Shown here: positions 24,847-33,318 of the stretch, piece after piece | Layout: every line of letters begins with the position of its first letter | Position numbering within the stretch: the first letter of the stretch is position 1 | Source: Methylobacterium sp. NEAU K | GTDB taxonomy: Bacteria > Pseudomonadota > Alphaproteobacteria > Rhizobiales > Beijerinckiaceae | Reading direction: 5' to 3' | NCBI RefSeq assembly: GCF_030700285.1 | Contig: NZ_JAUYZJ010000015.1 | Location: 1 to 64,000 of the forward strand | DNA length: 64,000 bases | Made by a program: the position numbers and the translations under genes | Notes under the pieces: model-generated | What the model was told of the DNA's origin: nothing | Database searches by the model: none | Seen by the model: only the letters and a program-made list of their open reading frames with translations

Positions 24847-25806
24847 ATGCAACCCCTGTTCTCGACACACGGTCTGCATCCGCGTGACAGCTTCAAGCGC
24901 TGGCGGGAGATGCTTTCCGAATTGGGCGCGACGGTTGAGCTGCAGCGCCTCGACGACGGTCCGTTCGAGGCCAGGATGGAGGTCGCCAGGGTCGGTCCCA
25001 TCGCGATGACCCGCAGCACGATGGGCGCCGTGCGAAGCGAGGCGAAGGCCGGCCTGATCCCGCGTCACGGCAGCGACGGGCTGGTCATGGCGACCTTCAC
25101 GCTCGCCGGCGCGGCGACGGCTTTCCAGGATGAGCGGAGTTCGGTGCAGAGGCCAGGCGACCTGGTGGTGATCGACCATCGGCCGACCGTGCTGACATCG
25201 AGCGCAGGCAGCGGATGCTTGGTCCTGCAATTGCCGCGCGAGCGCCTGGAGAGCGTGCTCGGGCCCACCCGGCTGTACACGGCCCTGACGGTCGGGTCGG
25301 ACCTCGGCTCCACCACGCTGGCGATGACGTTCTTCCAGGAGCTGATCCGGGTGCACCATCAGCTCGCCCCCGACGCGGCCGCCCGCATGGCCTCCATCGG
25401 CGTGGACCTGATCGTCGCCAGCATCGCCGAGCGGCTGGCCCAGGATGTGCCCCGGCCGCTCCACGGCACCGTCGTCGTCCAGCGCGCCAAGGCCCATGTC
25501 GAGGCCCACTTGAGCGATCCGACGCTGGATCCGCCCCAGCTCGCGGCCGCAGTGGGGGTGTCCCTGCGCCGGCTGCAGGAGCTGTTCCACGAGCGCGGCC
25601 AGCACATTTCCGACTGGATCTGGCAGCGAAGGCTGGAGGCCGCGGCCAAGCGCTTGGCCGACCCGGGCTGCGCCCACCTGCCGATCGGTATCCTTTCCTA
25701 TGGCTGCGGCTTCGCCAATCAGGCGCACTTCTCCCGCCGCTTCAAGGAGCGGCACGGCATGAGCCCGCGCGAGTACCGGTTCGCGGCCCTCCTGGGCGCT
25801 CCGTAG
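24847..25806 (+). CDS. AraC-family transcriptional regulator, intact paralogue 3
   Basis: The 319-residue regulator has an N-terminal AraC-binding-like domain (residues about 1-180, with VQRPGDLVVIDHRPT). Its C-terminal two-helix-turn-helix AraC domain shows AAVGVSLRRLQELFHERGQH and GFANQAHFSRRFKERHGMSP. It is the only unbroken member of the tandem trio. The target genes and ligand are not evident, and the next gene is a convergent MFS transporter whose stop is only 19 bases away. The start MQPLFSTHGLHPRDSF aligns with the other copies. Confidence 0.9.
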   Translation: MQPLFSTHGLHPRDSFKRWREMLSELGATVELQRLDDGPFEARMEVARVGPIAMTRSTMGAVRSEAKAGLIPRHGSDGLVMATFTLAGAATAFQDERSSVQRPGDLVVIDHRPTVLTSSAGSGCLVLQLPRERLESVLGPTRLYTALTVGSDLGSTTLAMTFFQELIRVHHQLAPDAAARMASIGVDLIVASIAERLAQDVPRPLHGTVVVQRAKAHVEAHLSDPTLDPPQLAAAVGVSLRRLQELFHERGQHISDWIWQRRLEAAAKRLADPGCAHLPIGILSYGCGFANQAHFSRRFKERHGMSPREYRFAALLGAP

Positions 25807-25825
25807 GCCGGGGCGCGGGGCCGGT

Positions 25826-27148
25826 TCAGGGGCCGCGATCACTCCGGCGCAGGCTCGCCGGCATCGCGAACAGCAGGAGTGCGGCCGCCACGAGGCAGAG
25901 CGTCCCGATGACGTAGAGGGCCGGCGTCGTCGACCCGGTCAGGTCCTTGACCCAGCCGACCATCACCGGGCTGACGATGCCACCGAGCTGCCCCAGGGTG
26001 TTGATCAGCGCGATGCCGCCCGCCGCCCCGACGCCGGTGACGAGCTTGGCCGGCAGCGTCCAGAAGGTCGGGATCGAGGCGACGATCCCGGCCCCCAGCA
26101 GGGCCAACGCGACCATCAGCGGCACGATCTGCCGGTCGAACAGGCCGGCGGTGAAGAAGCCGAGAGCGGCGGCCACCGCGAGCCCGGCGACGAATTTCGG
26201 CCGCTCGCCGGAGGCGTCGGACAGGCGCCCGACCACCACCATGCTGATCGCCCCGCAGATGTAGGGGATCGCGGTCAGGAAGCCGACATAGGCGGCGCCG
26301 CTGCCGCTGGCGGTCTTGATCAGGTCCGGCCCCCAGAAGTTCAACCCGTAGGAGCCGATCTGGAGGAGGAAATAGATCAGACCGATGAGCAGGAAGCCCG
26401 GCTGGCGGATGGCGCCGAGGAGCGAGTGGTCGCCGATCTCGCGGTTGTGGTGGGCGATCCTGTCGGTCAGCAGATCCTTCTCCGGCTCCGTGAGCCAGCG
26501 GGCGTCGGCGATCCGGTCGTCGAGACGCATCAGCACCAGGGCGCCGAGCACGAGGCAGGGCAGGCCGCCGGCCAGGAACAGCCATTGCCAGCCCGCGAGC
26601 CCCGCGACGCCGTTGAGGCCGCCGAGGATCAGGCCGGCCACCGGCGCGCCGAGGATGCCCGAGAAGGCCGAGGCCACGAACAGGAACGCGGTGATCCGGC
26701 CGCGGTGCGAGGCCGGGAACCACAGGGTCAGGTAGTACAGGATGCCGGGGGCAAAGCCCGCCTCCATGGCGCCGATCACGAAGCGCAGGACGTAGAAGTG
26801 CCATTCGGTACGGATGAAGATCATCAGCGCCGTGGCGATGCCCCAGGAGATCATGATCCGGGCGATCCAGCGACGCGCGCCCACTCGGTAGAGGAACAGG
26901 TTCGAGGGCACCTCGAAGATCACGTAGCCGACCACGAACATGCTCGCGCCTAGCCCGTAGGCGACGTTGCTGAAGCCGAGCTCGCTCTGGAGCTGGAACT
27001 TGGCGAAGCTGATGTTGATGCGGTCGAAGAACGCGAACAGGTAGCAGACCATGATCAGCGGCATCAGCCGCCACGCCACCTTCCGGACGGTTCCGGCCTC
27101 GGTCACGTCCTCCGGGCGCGCGACGGCGCCGGTTACCGCGATGGTCAT
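25826..27148 (-). CDS. MFS transporter, anion:cation symporter (ACS) family
   Basis: Inner-membrane uptake carrier for organic anions, 440 residues with about 12 hydrophobic segments. Family marks are MPLIMVCYLFAFFDRINISF in helix 1, the SWGIATALMIF and RFVIGAMEAGFAPGILYYL segments and WFPASHRGR after helix 4, typical of tartrate/phthalate/hydroxyphenylacetate-type ACS carriers. The ATG at 27148 (MTIAVTGAVARPED) was chosen over an upstream start that would add an Arg/Pro-rich leader. It follows the HMG-CoA lyase gene on the same strand and likely imports the acid that this cluster degrades. Confidence 0.9.
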   Translation of the reverse strand: MTIAVTGAVARPEDVTEAGTVRKVAWRLMPLIMVCYLFAFFDRINISFAKFQLQSELGFSNVAYGLGASMFVVGYVIFEVPSNLFLYRVGARRWIARIMISWGIATALMIFIRTEWHFYVLRFVIGAMEAGFAPGILYYLTLWFPASHRGRITAFLFVASAFSGILGAPVAGLILGGLNGVAGLAGWQWLFLAGGLPCLVLGALVLMRLDDRIADARWLTEPEKDLLTDRIAHHNREIGDHSLLGAIRQPGFLLIGLIYFLLQIGSYGLNFWGPDLIKTASGSGAAYVGFLTAIPYICGAISMVVVGRLSDASGERPKFVAGLAVAAALGFFTAGLFDRQIVPLMVALALLGAGIVASIPTFWTLPAKLVTGVGAAGGIALINTLGQLGGIVSPVMVGWVKDLTGSTTPALYVIGTLCLVAAALLLFAMPASLRRSDRGP

Positions 27149-27251
27149 CGATATCCTCCCTGGCGTTGCGCGGCCGCGCGTCGAGGACGGGGGGCCGGAT
27201 GCGCGGGGCCGCCTTCGGGTGGGCGGCTTCGTCGCGCGGCGATTGTCGGAG

Positions 27252-28175
27252 TCAGGCGCCCTGCGGAACCGGGTGGAGGTCGCAGGGTCGGCCGGCCTTG
27301 GCGACCTGGCCCGGCACATCGTGGCCGACCAGCCGCGGCAGGTCGCGGGACAGGGCGATCAGGGCGGGCAGGTCGAGGCCGGTGGGGATGCCCATCTCGT
27401 GGGCCATGCTGACCAAGTCCTCGGTGCAGATGTTGCCGGTGGCGCCCGGGGCGAACGGGCAGCCGCCGAGGCCGCCGAGCGCCGCGTCGAAGCGGCGTGC
27501 GCCGGCCTGCCAGGCCGCGAGCACGTTCGCGAGGCCGACCCCGCGGGTGTTGTGGAAGTGCAGGGTCAGGCGCTCCGCCGGGACGAGGGCGAGCACCCGC
27601 GTGACCAGCCGCTCCACCTGCCGCGGATTGGCCATGCCGGTGGTGTCGGCGAGCGTCACGCCGGTGATGCCCAGCGAAAGGTAGCGCTCGACCTGCGCGA
27701 TCACCCTGTCGTCCGGCTGGCCGCCCTCGAACGGGCAGCCGAAGGCGGTCGCCACCGTGGCATTGATGCTGACCGGGGCACCGCGCACCGAATCCATGAT
27801 CCGCGCGAAGCCGGCGATCGAATCGGCCGGGCTCATGCCCATATTGGCGCGATTGTGGGTCTCGCTCACCGAGGCGACGAGGTTGATCTCGTCGACGCCC
27901 GCCGCCAGCGCCCGCTCCGCGCCCTTGGGGTTCGGCACCAGGGCCACGTAGACCGTGCCGGGCCGGCGCCGGATTCTGGAAAACACCGCGGCGGCGTCGC
28001 GCAGGGCCGGCACCGCCTTGGGCGAGACGAAGGACGAGACCTCGATGCGGGAGAAACCCGTACCCGAGAGCGCGTCCACGAGGGCGATCTTGTCCGCCGT
28101 CTCGACCCAGGCCGCCTCGATCTGGAGACCGTCGCGGGGCGCGACCTCCTGGACGAGCATCGCAGCGTCGGTCAT
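27252..28175 (-). CDS. Hydroxymethylglutaryl-CoA lyase family enzyme
   Basis: DRE-TIM metallolyase that cleaves 3-hydroxy-3-methylglutaryl-CoA to acetoacetate and acetyl-CoA, or a related 3-hydroxyacyl-CoA such as citramalyl-CoA. The 307-residue protein has EVAPRDGLQIE at the N terminus (the RDGLQ metal and substrate site), the HFHNTRGVGLANVLAA metal histidines, and the HMGL signature GLGGCPFAPGATGN with the active-site cysteine. Its ATG overlaps the CoA-transferase stop (ATGA). Exact substrate is not decided by sequence alone. Confidence 0.9.
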   Translation of the reverse strand: MTDAAMLVQEVAPRDGLQIEAAWVETADKIALVDALSGTGFSRIEVSSFVSPKAVPALRDAAAVFSRIRRRPGTVYVALVPNPKGAERALAAGVDEINLVASVSETHNRANMGMSPADSIAGFARIMDSVRGAPVSINATVATAFGCPFEGGQPDDRVIAQVERYLSLGITGVTLADTTGMANPRQVERLVTRVLALVPAERLTLHFHNTRGVGLANVLAAWQAGARRFDAALGGLGGCPFAPGATGNICTEDLVSMAHEMGIPTGLDLPALIALSRDLPRLVGHDVPGQVAKAGRPCDLHPVPQGA

Positions 28176-29365
28176 TTCACGGCTCCCGCGTCGCGCAGCC
28201 TCTGGATCGCGGCGGCGTCGAGGCCGAGGTCGGACAGAACCGCGTCGGTGTGGGCACCGAGCGCCGGGCCCTGCCAGTGCACCGCCCCGGGGGTACCCGA
28301 GAGCTTAGGCACGATGCCCGGCATCTTCACCGGCGTGCCGCCGGGGAGTTCCGCCTGGAGGATCATGTCCCGGGCCTGGTAGTGCGGGTCGGCGACGATG
28401 TCGGCCACCGAGTAGATCCGCCCGGCCGGGACGTCCGCGGCATCGAGCAGAGCGAGCACCTCCTCGACGCTCCTGGCCTTCGACCAGTCGCCGATCACCC
28501 CGTCTAGCATCGCGGCATGCTGCGAGCGGCCCTCGTTCGAGCGCATCCGCGGGTCGTCAGCGAGGTCGGGGCGGCCGATGGCGTTCATCAGCCGGCGGAA
28601 GATCGGGTCGCTGTTGCCGGCGATCACGACGAAGCCGCCGTCCTGGGTCGGGTAGGTGTTGGACGGGGTGATGCCGGGCAGCGCGCCGCCGGTGCGGGTG
28701 CGGATCTCGCCGAGCAGGTCGTATTCGGGGACCAGGCTCTCCATGACGTTGAACACGCTCTCGACCAGCGAGACGTCCACCACCTGCCCGCCGCCGCCGT
28801 TCACCTTGACGTTCAGGATCGACATCAGCGCGCCGATCACGCCGTGCAGCGAGGCCAGGGTGTCGCCGATGCTGACCCCGACGCGCGCCGGGGGGCTGTC
28901 CGGCGAGCCGGTGGTGTAGCGGATCCCGCCCATGGCCTCGCCGATGGCGCCGAAGCCGGGCCGGTCGCGGTAGGGTCCGGTCTGGCCGTAGCCGGAGATG
29001 CGCACCATCGTGAGCTTCGGGTTGAGGGCCGAGAGCACGTCCCAGCCGAGCCCCAGCTTCTCCAGGCCGCCGGGCCGGAAATTCTCGACCACGACGTCGG
29101 CGCTCGCGGCGAGGCGCTTGACGATGTCGAGCCCGTCGGGAGACTTCAGGTTGACGGCGATAGACTTCTTGTTGCGCGACTGGAGGTACCACCAGAGCGA
29201 GGTGTCGCCGTGCATCTTGCGCCAGGTGCGCAGGGGGTCGCCGCCCTCGGGCGCCTCGACCTTGATCACCTCGGCGCCGAATTCGGCCATGAGCTTGGTG
29301 GCGAACGGCGCGGCAATGAGCTGGCCGAGTTCCAGCACGCGGATGCCGCTGAGCGGACCTGACAC
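28172..29365 (-). CDS. CaiB/BaiF-family CoA-transferase
   Basis: Class III CoA-transferase of 397 residues, likely to activate a dicarboxylate with CoA taken from succinyl-CoA. The N terminus GIRVLELGQLIAAPFATKLMAEFGA-EVIKVE and the DVVVENFRPGGLEKLGLGW block are the family core. The catalytic aspartate is expected in the GD-containing segment near VGVSIGDTLASLHG. The GTG start at 29365 follows GGGAGAG. It overlaps the lyase gene, so CoA ester formation and cleavage are coupled. Succinyl-CoA:glutarate/HMG CoA-transferase is the nearest functional guess. Confidence 0.88.
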   Translation of the reverse strand: MSGPLSGIRVLELGQLIAAPFATKLMAEFGAEVIKVEAPEGGDPLRTWRKMHGDTSLWWYLQSRNKKSIAVNLKSPDGLDIVKRLAASADVVVENFRPGGLEKLGLGWDVLSALNPKLTMVRISGYGQTGPYRDRPGFGAIGEAMGGIRYTTGSPDSPPARVGVSIGDTLASLHGVIGALMSILNVKVNGGGGQVVDVSLVESVFNVMESLVPEYDLLGEIRTRTGGALPGITPSNTYPTQDGGFVVIAGNSDPIFRRLMNAIGRPDLADDPRMRSNEGRSQHAAMLDGVIGDWSKARSVEEVLALLDAADVPAGRIYSVADIVADPHYQARDMILQAELPGGTPVKMPGIVPKLSGTPGAVHWQGPALGAHTDAVLSDLGLDAAAIQRLRDAGAVK

Positions 29366-29523
29366 CGTCGTTCTCTCCCTGTCTTTGCACCGAGAATACG
29401 ACCGGCAGGCCGGCGAAGTCCAAACGCGATGCGCCAGCCTGCGTTCTCCGGATGCGAACGCTCGGCACCGTGCGCCGAAGCGGTCACCGGTTCGGCGCAG
29501 GCCAGGATGCGGGAGCGAAACCG

Positions 29524-30471
29524 TCAGCCTCCGGCCGTGCGCAGGTGGTCGAGGAGCAGGGCGGCGGCCGGCGGCAGGGCGCCAGGCCGGACCACCAGGG
29601 TGAGCGTCCGCGTGGCCCACGGGTCGGTCAGCGGCACCGCGGCGAGCCGCATCTGCGGCCCGAGCAGGGCGTAGACCCCCGCGGGGATCGTTCCGAGGCC
29701 CATCCCGGCCTGCGCCATGCGGCAGATCCCGTCGAAGCTCGGCACGTGGATCCGCAGGCGCAGCGGGCGCCCGAGGCGCCGGGCCTCGTCCCGGAGGGCC
29801 GCGTAGATCGAGCTCTCGGCATGGAGGCCAACATGATCGTAGTCGAGGGTATCGGCGAGGGCGACCGCGCCGCGTCCGCTGAGCGGGTGGTCGGCCGGCA
29901 TCACCAGAACGAGGTGGTCGCCGCGATACGGGTGGGCGGAGAGCGAGCGGGTATCGGTGCCGCCGGCGCAGATCCCGAGATCGGCAACGCCCTCCTCGAC
30001 GCCGAGCACCACGCCGCCGCTCGGCCGCTCGGCCAGGTCGACGCGGATTCGCTCCTGAGCGGCCAGGAAAGCCTGGAGGTCCTCGGGCAGGAACTGGACG
30101 ATGGCCGACAGGTTGGCGAGCATCCGCACGAAGCCGCGCACTCCGTGCGCGTGCTCGGCGAGTTCCAGCGCCATCTGCTCCGCGCTCGCCAGCATCCGGC
30201 GGGTATGGTGCAGCAGGGTCTCGCCGGCCGGCGTGAGGCGCATGCCCCGTGGCTCGCGCGTGAGGAGCGCGCAGCCCAGCGCGTGCTCCAGCTCGGCTAG
30301 GCGCTTGCTAACCGCCGAGGGGGCGATCGCCGCCCGCCGCGCGGCGCCGTTGAGCGTCCCCGCCTCGCAGATCGCCGCGAACAGGCGGAGCGTCTTGAGG
30401 TCGAGGCGACTCAGGGTGGCTGCGGCGGGGAGCGGGTCGGGAATGTCCGCGTGCCTCCCGGTCGGCGGCAT
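29524..30471 (-). CDS. LysR-family transcriptional regulator
   Basis: A 315-residue LysR regulator with the helix-turn-helix LRLFAAICEAGTLNGAARRA followed by IAPSAVSKRLAELEHALGCALL, and a type-2 periplasmic-binding-like effector domain. It is upstream of and co-directional with the CoA-transferase, lyase and MFS genes, and probably controls them in response to the substrate. The start MPPTGRHADIPDPL at 30471 leaves about 20 residues before the HTH. A later start is possible. Confidence 0.9.
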   Translation of the reverse strand: MPPTGRHADIPDPLPAAATLSRLDLKTLRLFAAICEAGTLNGAARRAAIAPSAVSKRLAELEHALGCALLTREPRGMRLTPAGETLLHHTRRMLASAEQMALELAEHAHGVRGFVRMLANLSAIVQFLPEDLQAFLAAQERIRVDLAERPSGGVVLGVEEGVADLGICAGGTDTRSLSAHPYRGDHLVLVMPADHPLSGRGAVALADTLDYDHVGLHAESSIYAALRDEARRLGRPLRLRIHVPSFDGICRMAQAGMGLGTIPAGVYALLGPQMRLAAVPLTDPWATRTLTLVVRPGALPPAAALLLDHLRTAGG

Positions 30472-30484
30472 CCGGCCAGCGCCC

Positions 30485-30859
30485 TCAGTCCCGCGACCCG
30501 ACCGGCTGGCCATGCGTACCGTAGCCGAGCTTCGCGCCCTGCCGGTTGACCAGGCCGAAGCGCAGGACCGCCTGCTCCAGATAGTCGACGGCGTCCACGA
30601 GATGCGCACGCGCCGCCGCGATCGTCTCCTCGCCCTCCTCGACCGGCGTCTCGGCGAGCTTCACCGCGGCGATCAGGACCCGGTCGCGCTCCTCCTCGAT
30701 ACGCCGGTCGCGCTCGACATGGCCGCGGACCTTGGCGTCGAAGGCCTCGATGACGGACCAGGGCAGCGCGTCCTTGTCGACCGGTGGCCGGAAGGCCAGC
30801 GCGTGCCGCCGCGCCGCCGCGGCCGCCGCTCTGACATGGTCGGCGAGTTCTGCGTCCAT
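30485..30859 (-). CDS. Conserved-looking hypothetical helical protein
   Basis: A 124-residue cytoplasmic protein that I do not recognise. It starts MDAELADHVRAAAAAARRHA and is charged and mostly helical, with an Arg/Glu-rich stretch (VERDRRIEEERDRVLIAAVK) and a C-terminal GLVNRQGAKLGYGTHGQPVG. No signal peptide or membrane segment is seen. It lies 13 bases before the LysR stop-to-start junction on the same strand and may share its transcript. Confidence 0.6.
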   Translation of the reverse strand: MDAELADHVRAAAAAARRHALAFRPPVDKDALPWSVIEAFDAKVRGHVERDRRIEEERDRVLIAAVKLAETPVEEGEETIAAARAHLVDAVDYLEQAVLRFGLVNRQGAKLGYGTHGQPVGSRD

Positions 30860-31051
30860 CTCGGTCTCTCCGCGCAGCCATGCCTGCCGTCGCGAACGTC
30901 GGTCCCGCCCGGCCGGTGCCGATGCCGTTATCGGGCCGCGCCGCAAACCTTCAAGCAGCAGGCGCCGGGGGCCTTACCTTGGCGGTTCGAGCCCTTATCT
31001 CTCGCGAACGTGATCGGTGGACCGGGCCCGGTCCGGAGGGGAGTGACTCCG

Positions 31052-31684
31052 ATGGAATCGATATCGAATGCCGGCCCCCTGCGGGCGACCGCCGCGGCCC
31101 GTCTGCTCGGCCTGCTCGCGGTGGTCCTGGTCGCCACCGGGCTCTCCGGCTGCGGGGCGATCAACCGGGTGCCGACCCTCCAGGAGCAGGCGAAATCAGC
31201 CTGGAGCGAGGTGCAGAACCAGTACCAGCGCCGCGCCGACCTGATCCCGAACCTCGTCGAGACCGTGAAAGGCTACGCCCAACAGGAGAAGGACGTGCTG
31301 ATCGGCGTCACCGAGGCGCGGGCCAAGGCGTCGAGCGTGAAGGTCGACGCCTCGACGGTCACCGACCCGCAGAAGTTCAAGGAATACCAGGACGCCCAGA
31401 ACCAGCTCTCGGGGGCGCTGGGCCGGCTGCTGGTGACGGTGGAGAAATACCCCGACCTCAAGTCGAACCAGAACTTCCTCGCCCTGCAATCCCAGCTCGA
31501 GGGCACCGAGAACCGCATCGCCGTGGCCCGGCGCGACTATATCGGCGCGGTCCAGGCCTACAACACCGAGGTCCGCACCATCCCGGGCCGCTGGATCGCC
31601 GCGATCTTCTATCCCGACGCCAAGCCGATGGAGACCTTCACGGCGACGCCGAATGCCGACCGGCCGCCGAACGTGAAGTTCTAG
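31052..31684 (+). CDS. LemA-family lipoprotein
   Basis: LemA-type protein of 210 residues, anchored at the membrane. The N terminus has a hydrophobic segment ending in the lipobox LSGC (residues 31-34). The family core follows: AWSEVQNQYQRRADLIPNLV, ETVKGYAQQEKDVLIGVTEAR and the ENRIAVARRDYIGAVQAYN block. LemA proteins have coiled helices outside the membrane and an unclear role, often next to TPM proteins as here. The next gene starts 9 bases later. Confidence 0.92.
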   Translation: MESISNAGPLRATAAARLLGLLAVVLVATGLSGCGAINRVPTLQEQAKSAWSEVQNQYQRRADLIPNLVETVKGYAQQEKDVLIGVTEARAKASSVKVDASTVTDPQKFKEYQDAQNQLSGALGRLLVTVEKYPDLKSNQNFLALQSQLEGTENRIAVARRDYIGAVQAYNTEVRTIPGRWIAAIFYPDAKPMETFTATPNADRPPNVKF

Positions 31685-31693
31685 GGGCGGCCG

Positions 31694-32500
31694 ATGGGCC
31701 GGAGCATCCCGACGCGGGTGCGGCTCGCCCTCGCGCTCGGCGTCCTCGCCGTCTGCCTCGCGGTCTACGCCGTCGGGGCGCTGGCGGCCGACCTGACCTT
31801 TCCGGCGCTGACCGGCCGCGTGGTCGACGCGGCCGGCATCCTCACGCCGGACCAGCGCGGCAAGCTGGACGCCAAGCTGAAGGCGCACGAGGACAAGACC
31901 TCGGACCAGGTCGTCGTGGCCACCGTGCCGAACCTCCAGGGCACCACCGTCGAGGATTATGCCAACCGGCTGTTCCGGGCTTGGAAGCTCGGGCAGGCGA
32001 AGACCAATAACGGCGCCCTGCTGCTGGTGGCGCCGGCCGAGCGCAAGGTGCGGATCGAGGTCGGCTACGGGCTCGAAGGGGCGCTCACCGACGCGCTCAC
32101 CCGGGTGATCATCGCCAGCGCCATCACCCCCCGCTTCAAGACCGGCGACTATTACGGCGGCCTCGACGCCGGCGTCGACGGGATGCTGTCGATCCTGTCG
32201 GGCGACGCCCAGGAGTGGCAGCGCAAGCCGCAGGTGCGCACCGACGAGGTCGATCCCGCGCAGGTCGCGGCCCTCGTTCTCCTGTTCCTGGTCGTGCTGT
32301 TCGTGGCCTGGCGGATGACCCGAGGCGGCAATCGGGGCGGTCCGGCGGGCCGCCGTGGCGGCATCGTCCTCCTGCCGGGGCCCGGCTCCGGGGGATGGAG
32401 CGGCGGCTTCTCGGATGGCGGATCGTCCGGCGGCTTCGGCGGCGGCTTTTCCGGTGGGGGCGGCTCGTCCGGCGGTGGAGGGGCCTCGGGTGACTGGTAG
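31694..32500 (+). CDS. TPM-domain (YgcG-like) membrane protein with Gly/Ser-rich tail
   Basis: A 268-residue protein with an N-terminal signal or membrane segment, then a TPM domain (FPALTGRVVDAAGILTP, then KTNNGALLLVAPAERKVRIE and GYGLEGALTDALT). A second membrane helix (AALVLLFLVVLFVAWRM) and a glycine/serine-rich tail ending in repeated GGFSGGGGSSGGGG follow. TPM proteins are linked to photosystem repair in plants but have unclear roles in bacteria. It is between lemA and a second TPM gene, and the three appear to be one operon. Confidence 0.9.
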   Translation: MGRSIPTRVRLALALGVLAVCLAVYAVGALAADLTFPALTGRVVDAAGILTPDQRGKLDAKLKAHEDKTSDQVVVATVPNLQGTTVEDYANRLFRAWKLGQAKTNNGALLLVAPAERKVRIEVGYGLEGALTDALTRVIIASAITPRFKTGDYYGGLDAGVDGMLSILSGDAQEWQRKPQVRTDEVDPAQVAALVLLFLVVLFVAWRMTRGGNRGGPAGRRGGIVLLPGPGSGGWSGGFSDGGSSGGFGGGFSGGGGSSGGGGASGDW

Positions 32501-33122
32501 GATCGCGGAGGTGCTCTCCCCGGAGGCGTGCGCGCGTCTCGCCCGTGCGGTGTCCCGGGCCGAGGCCGGCACGTCCGGCGAGATCGTCGTGATGATCAGC
32601 CGGCGCGCGGGCACCTACCGGTCGGTGGTGCTGCTCGCGGCCCTGATCGCCGCGCTGATCCTGCCCTGGCCGCTGATCGCTCTGACGGGCTGGAGCGCCG
32701 CATCCATCCTGCTGGCGCAGGCGGCCCTGGTGGCCGCGATCCTGGCAGCGAGCCAGAACGAGCGGCTGCGCCTCACCCTGGTGCCCCGCCGCCTGCGTGG
32801 CGCCCGGGCCCGGGAGGCCGGGCAGCGTGCCTTCTGGTGCCGGGGCCTGAACCGGACCCGGTCCCGCACCGGCGTGCTGCTCTACCTGTCGCTGGCCGAG
32901 CGTCACGCCGAGATCGTCACCGACCTGGAGGTGCTGCGGCATATCCCGCCCGAATCCTGGGATGGAATCCTCGCCGATCTCGTCCGGGCGCTGGCGCGCG
33001 GCGATGTCGAGGGCGGCCTGACGGCGGCGGTCGAGCGGGTCGGCACCTGCCTGGCGGAGCATCTCCCGGCCGGTCCCCGGGATCCGGACGAGTTGCCGAA
33101 CCGGGTGATCGTCGCCGATTAG
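32490..33122 (+). CDS. Second TPM-domain membrane protein
   Basis: A 210-residue protein with EVLSPEACARLARAVSRAEA and EIVVMISRRAGTYRSVV, two membrane segments (LLAALIAALILPWPLIALTG, then ILLAQAALVAAILAA) and TGVLLYLSLAERHAEIVTDL of the TPM family. The GTG start at 32490 overlaps the last 11 bases of the previous gene, a typical coupled start, and no in-frame ATG lies between. It is the C-terminal partner in the LemA-TPM-TPM set. Confidence 0.85.
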   Translation: MTGRIAEVLSPEACARLARAVSRAEAGTSGEIVVMISRRAGTYRSVVLLAALIAALILPWPLIALTGWSAASILLAQAALVAAILAASQNERLRLTLVPRRLRGARAREAGQRAFWCRGLNRTRSRTGVLLYLSLAERHAEIVTDLEVLRHIPPESWDGILADLVRALARGDVEGGLTAAVERVGTCLAEHLPAGPRDPDELPNRVIVAD

Positions 33123-33318
33123 AGCGCGCCGCATCGTTGTGCGCGGCCGCACCAAGTCGTCCCGGTCGCCGGTAACTGCGCCGGCCCGCGAGCGATTCAG
33201 CCTGTACGGGCCCCGCGCGTCGCGCGGTGCCCCCGGATCGTCGTCGCATACCGTCGACGAGACCGCCCAGAGAGACGGAGCGATGCGGATAACGGCGGCA
33301 TCGCCCAAGGAGGCCGTG

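Noticed and set aside
33139..33318. Upstream extension of the glycosyltransferase gene
   Set aside because: The conserved N terminus MKILIAATPLTGH has a strong AAGGAGG site directly before it, so the extra 60 codons are not coding.
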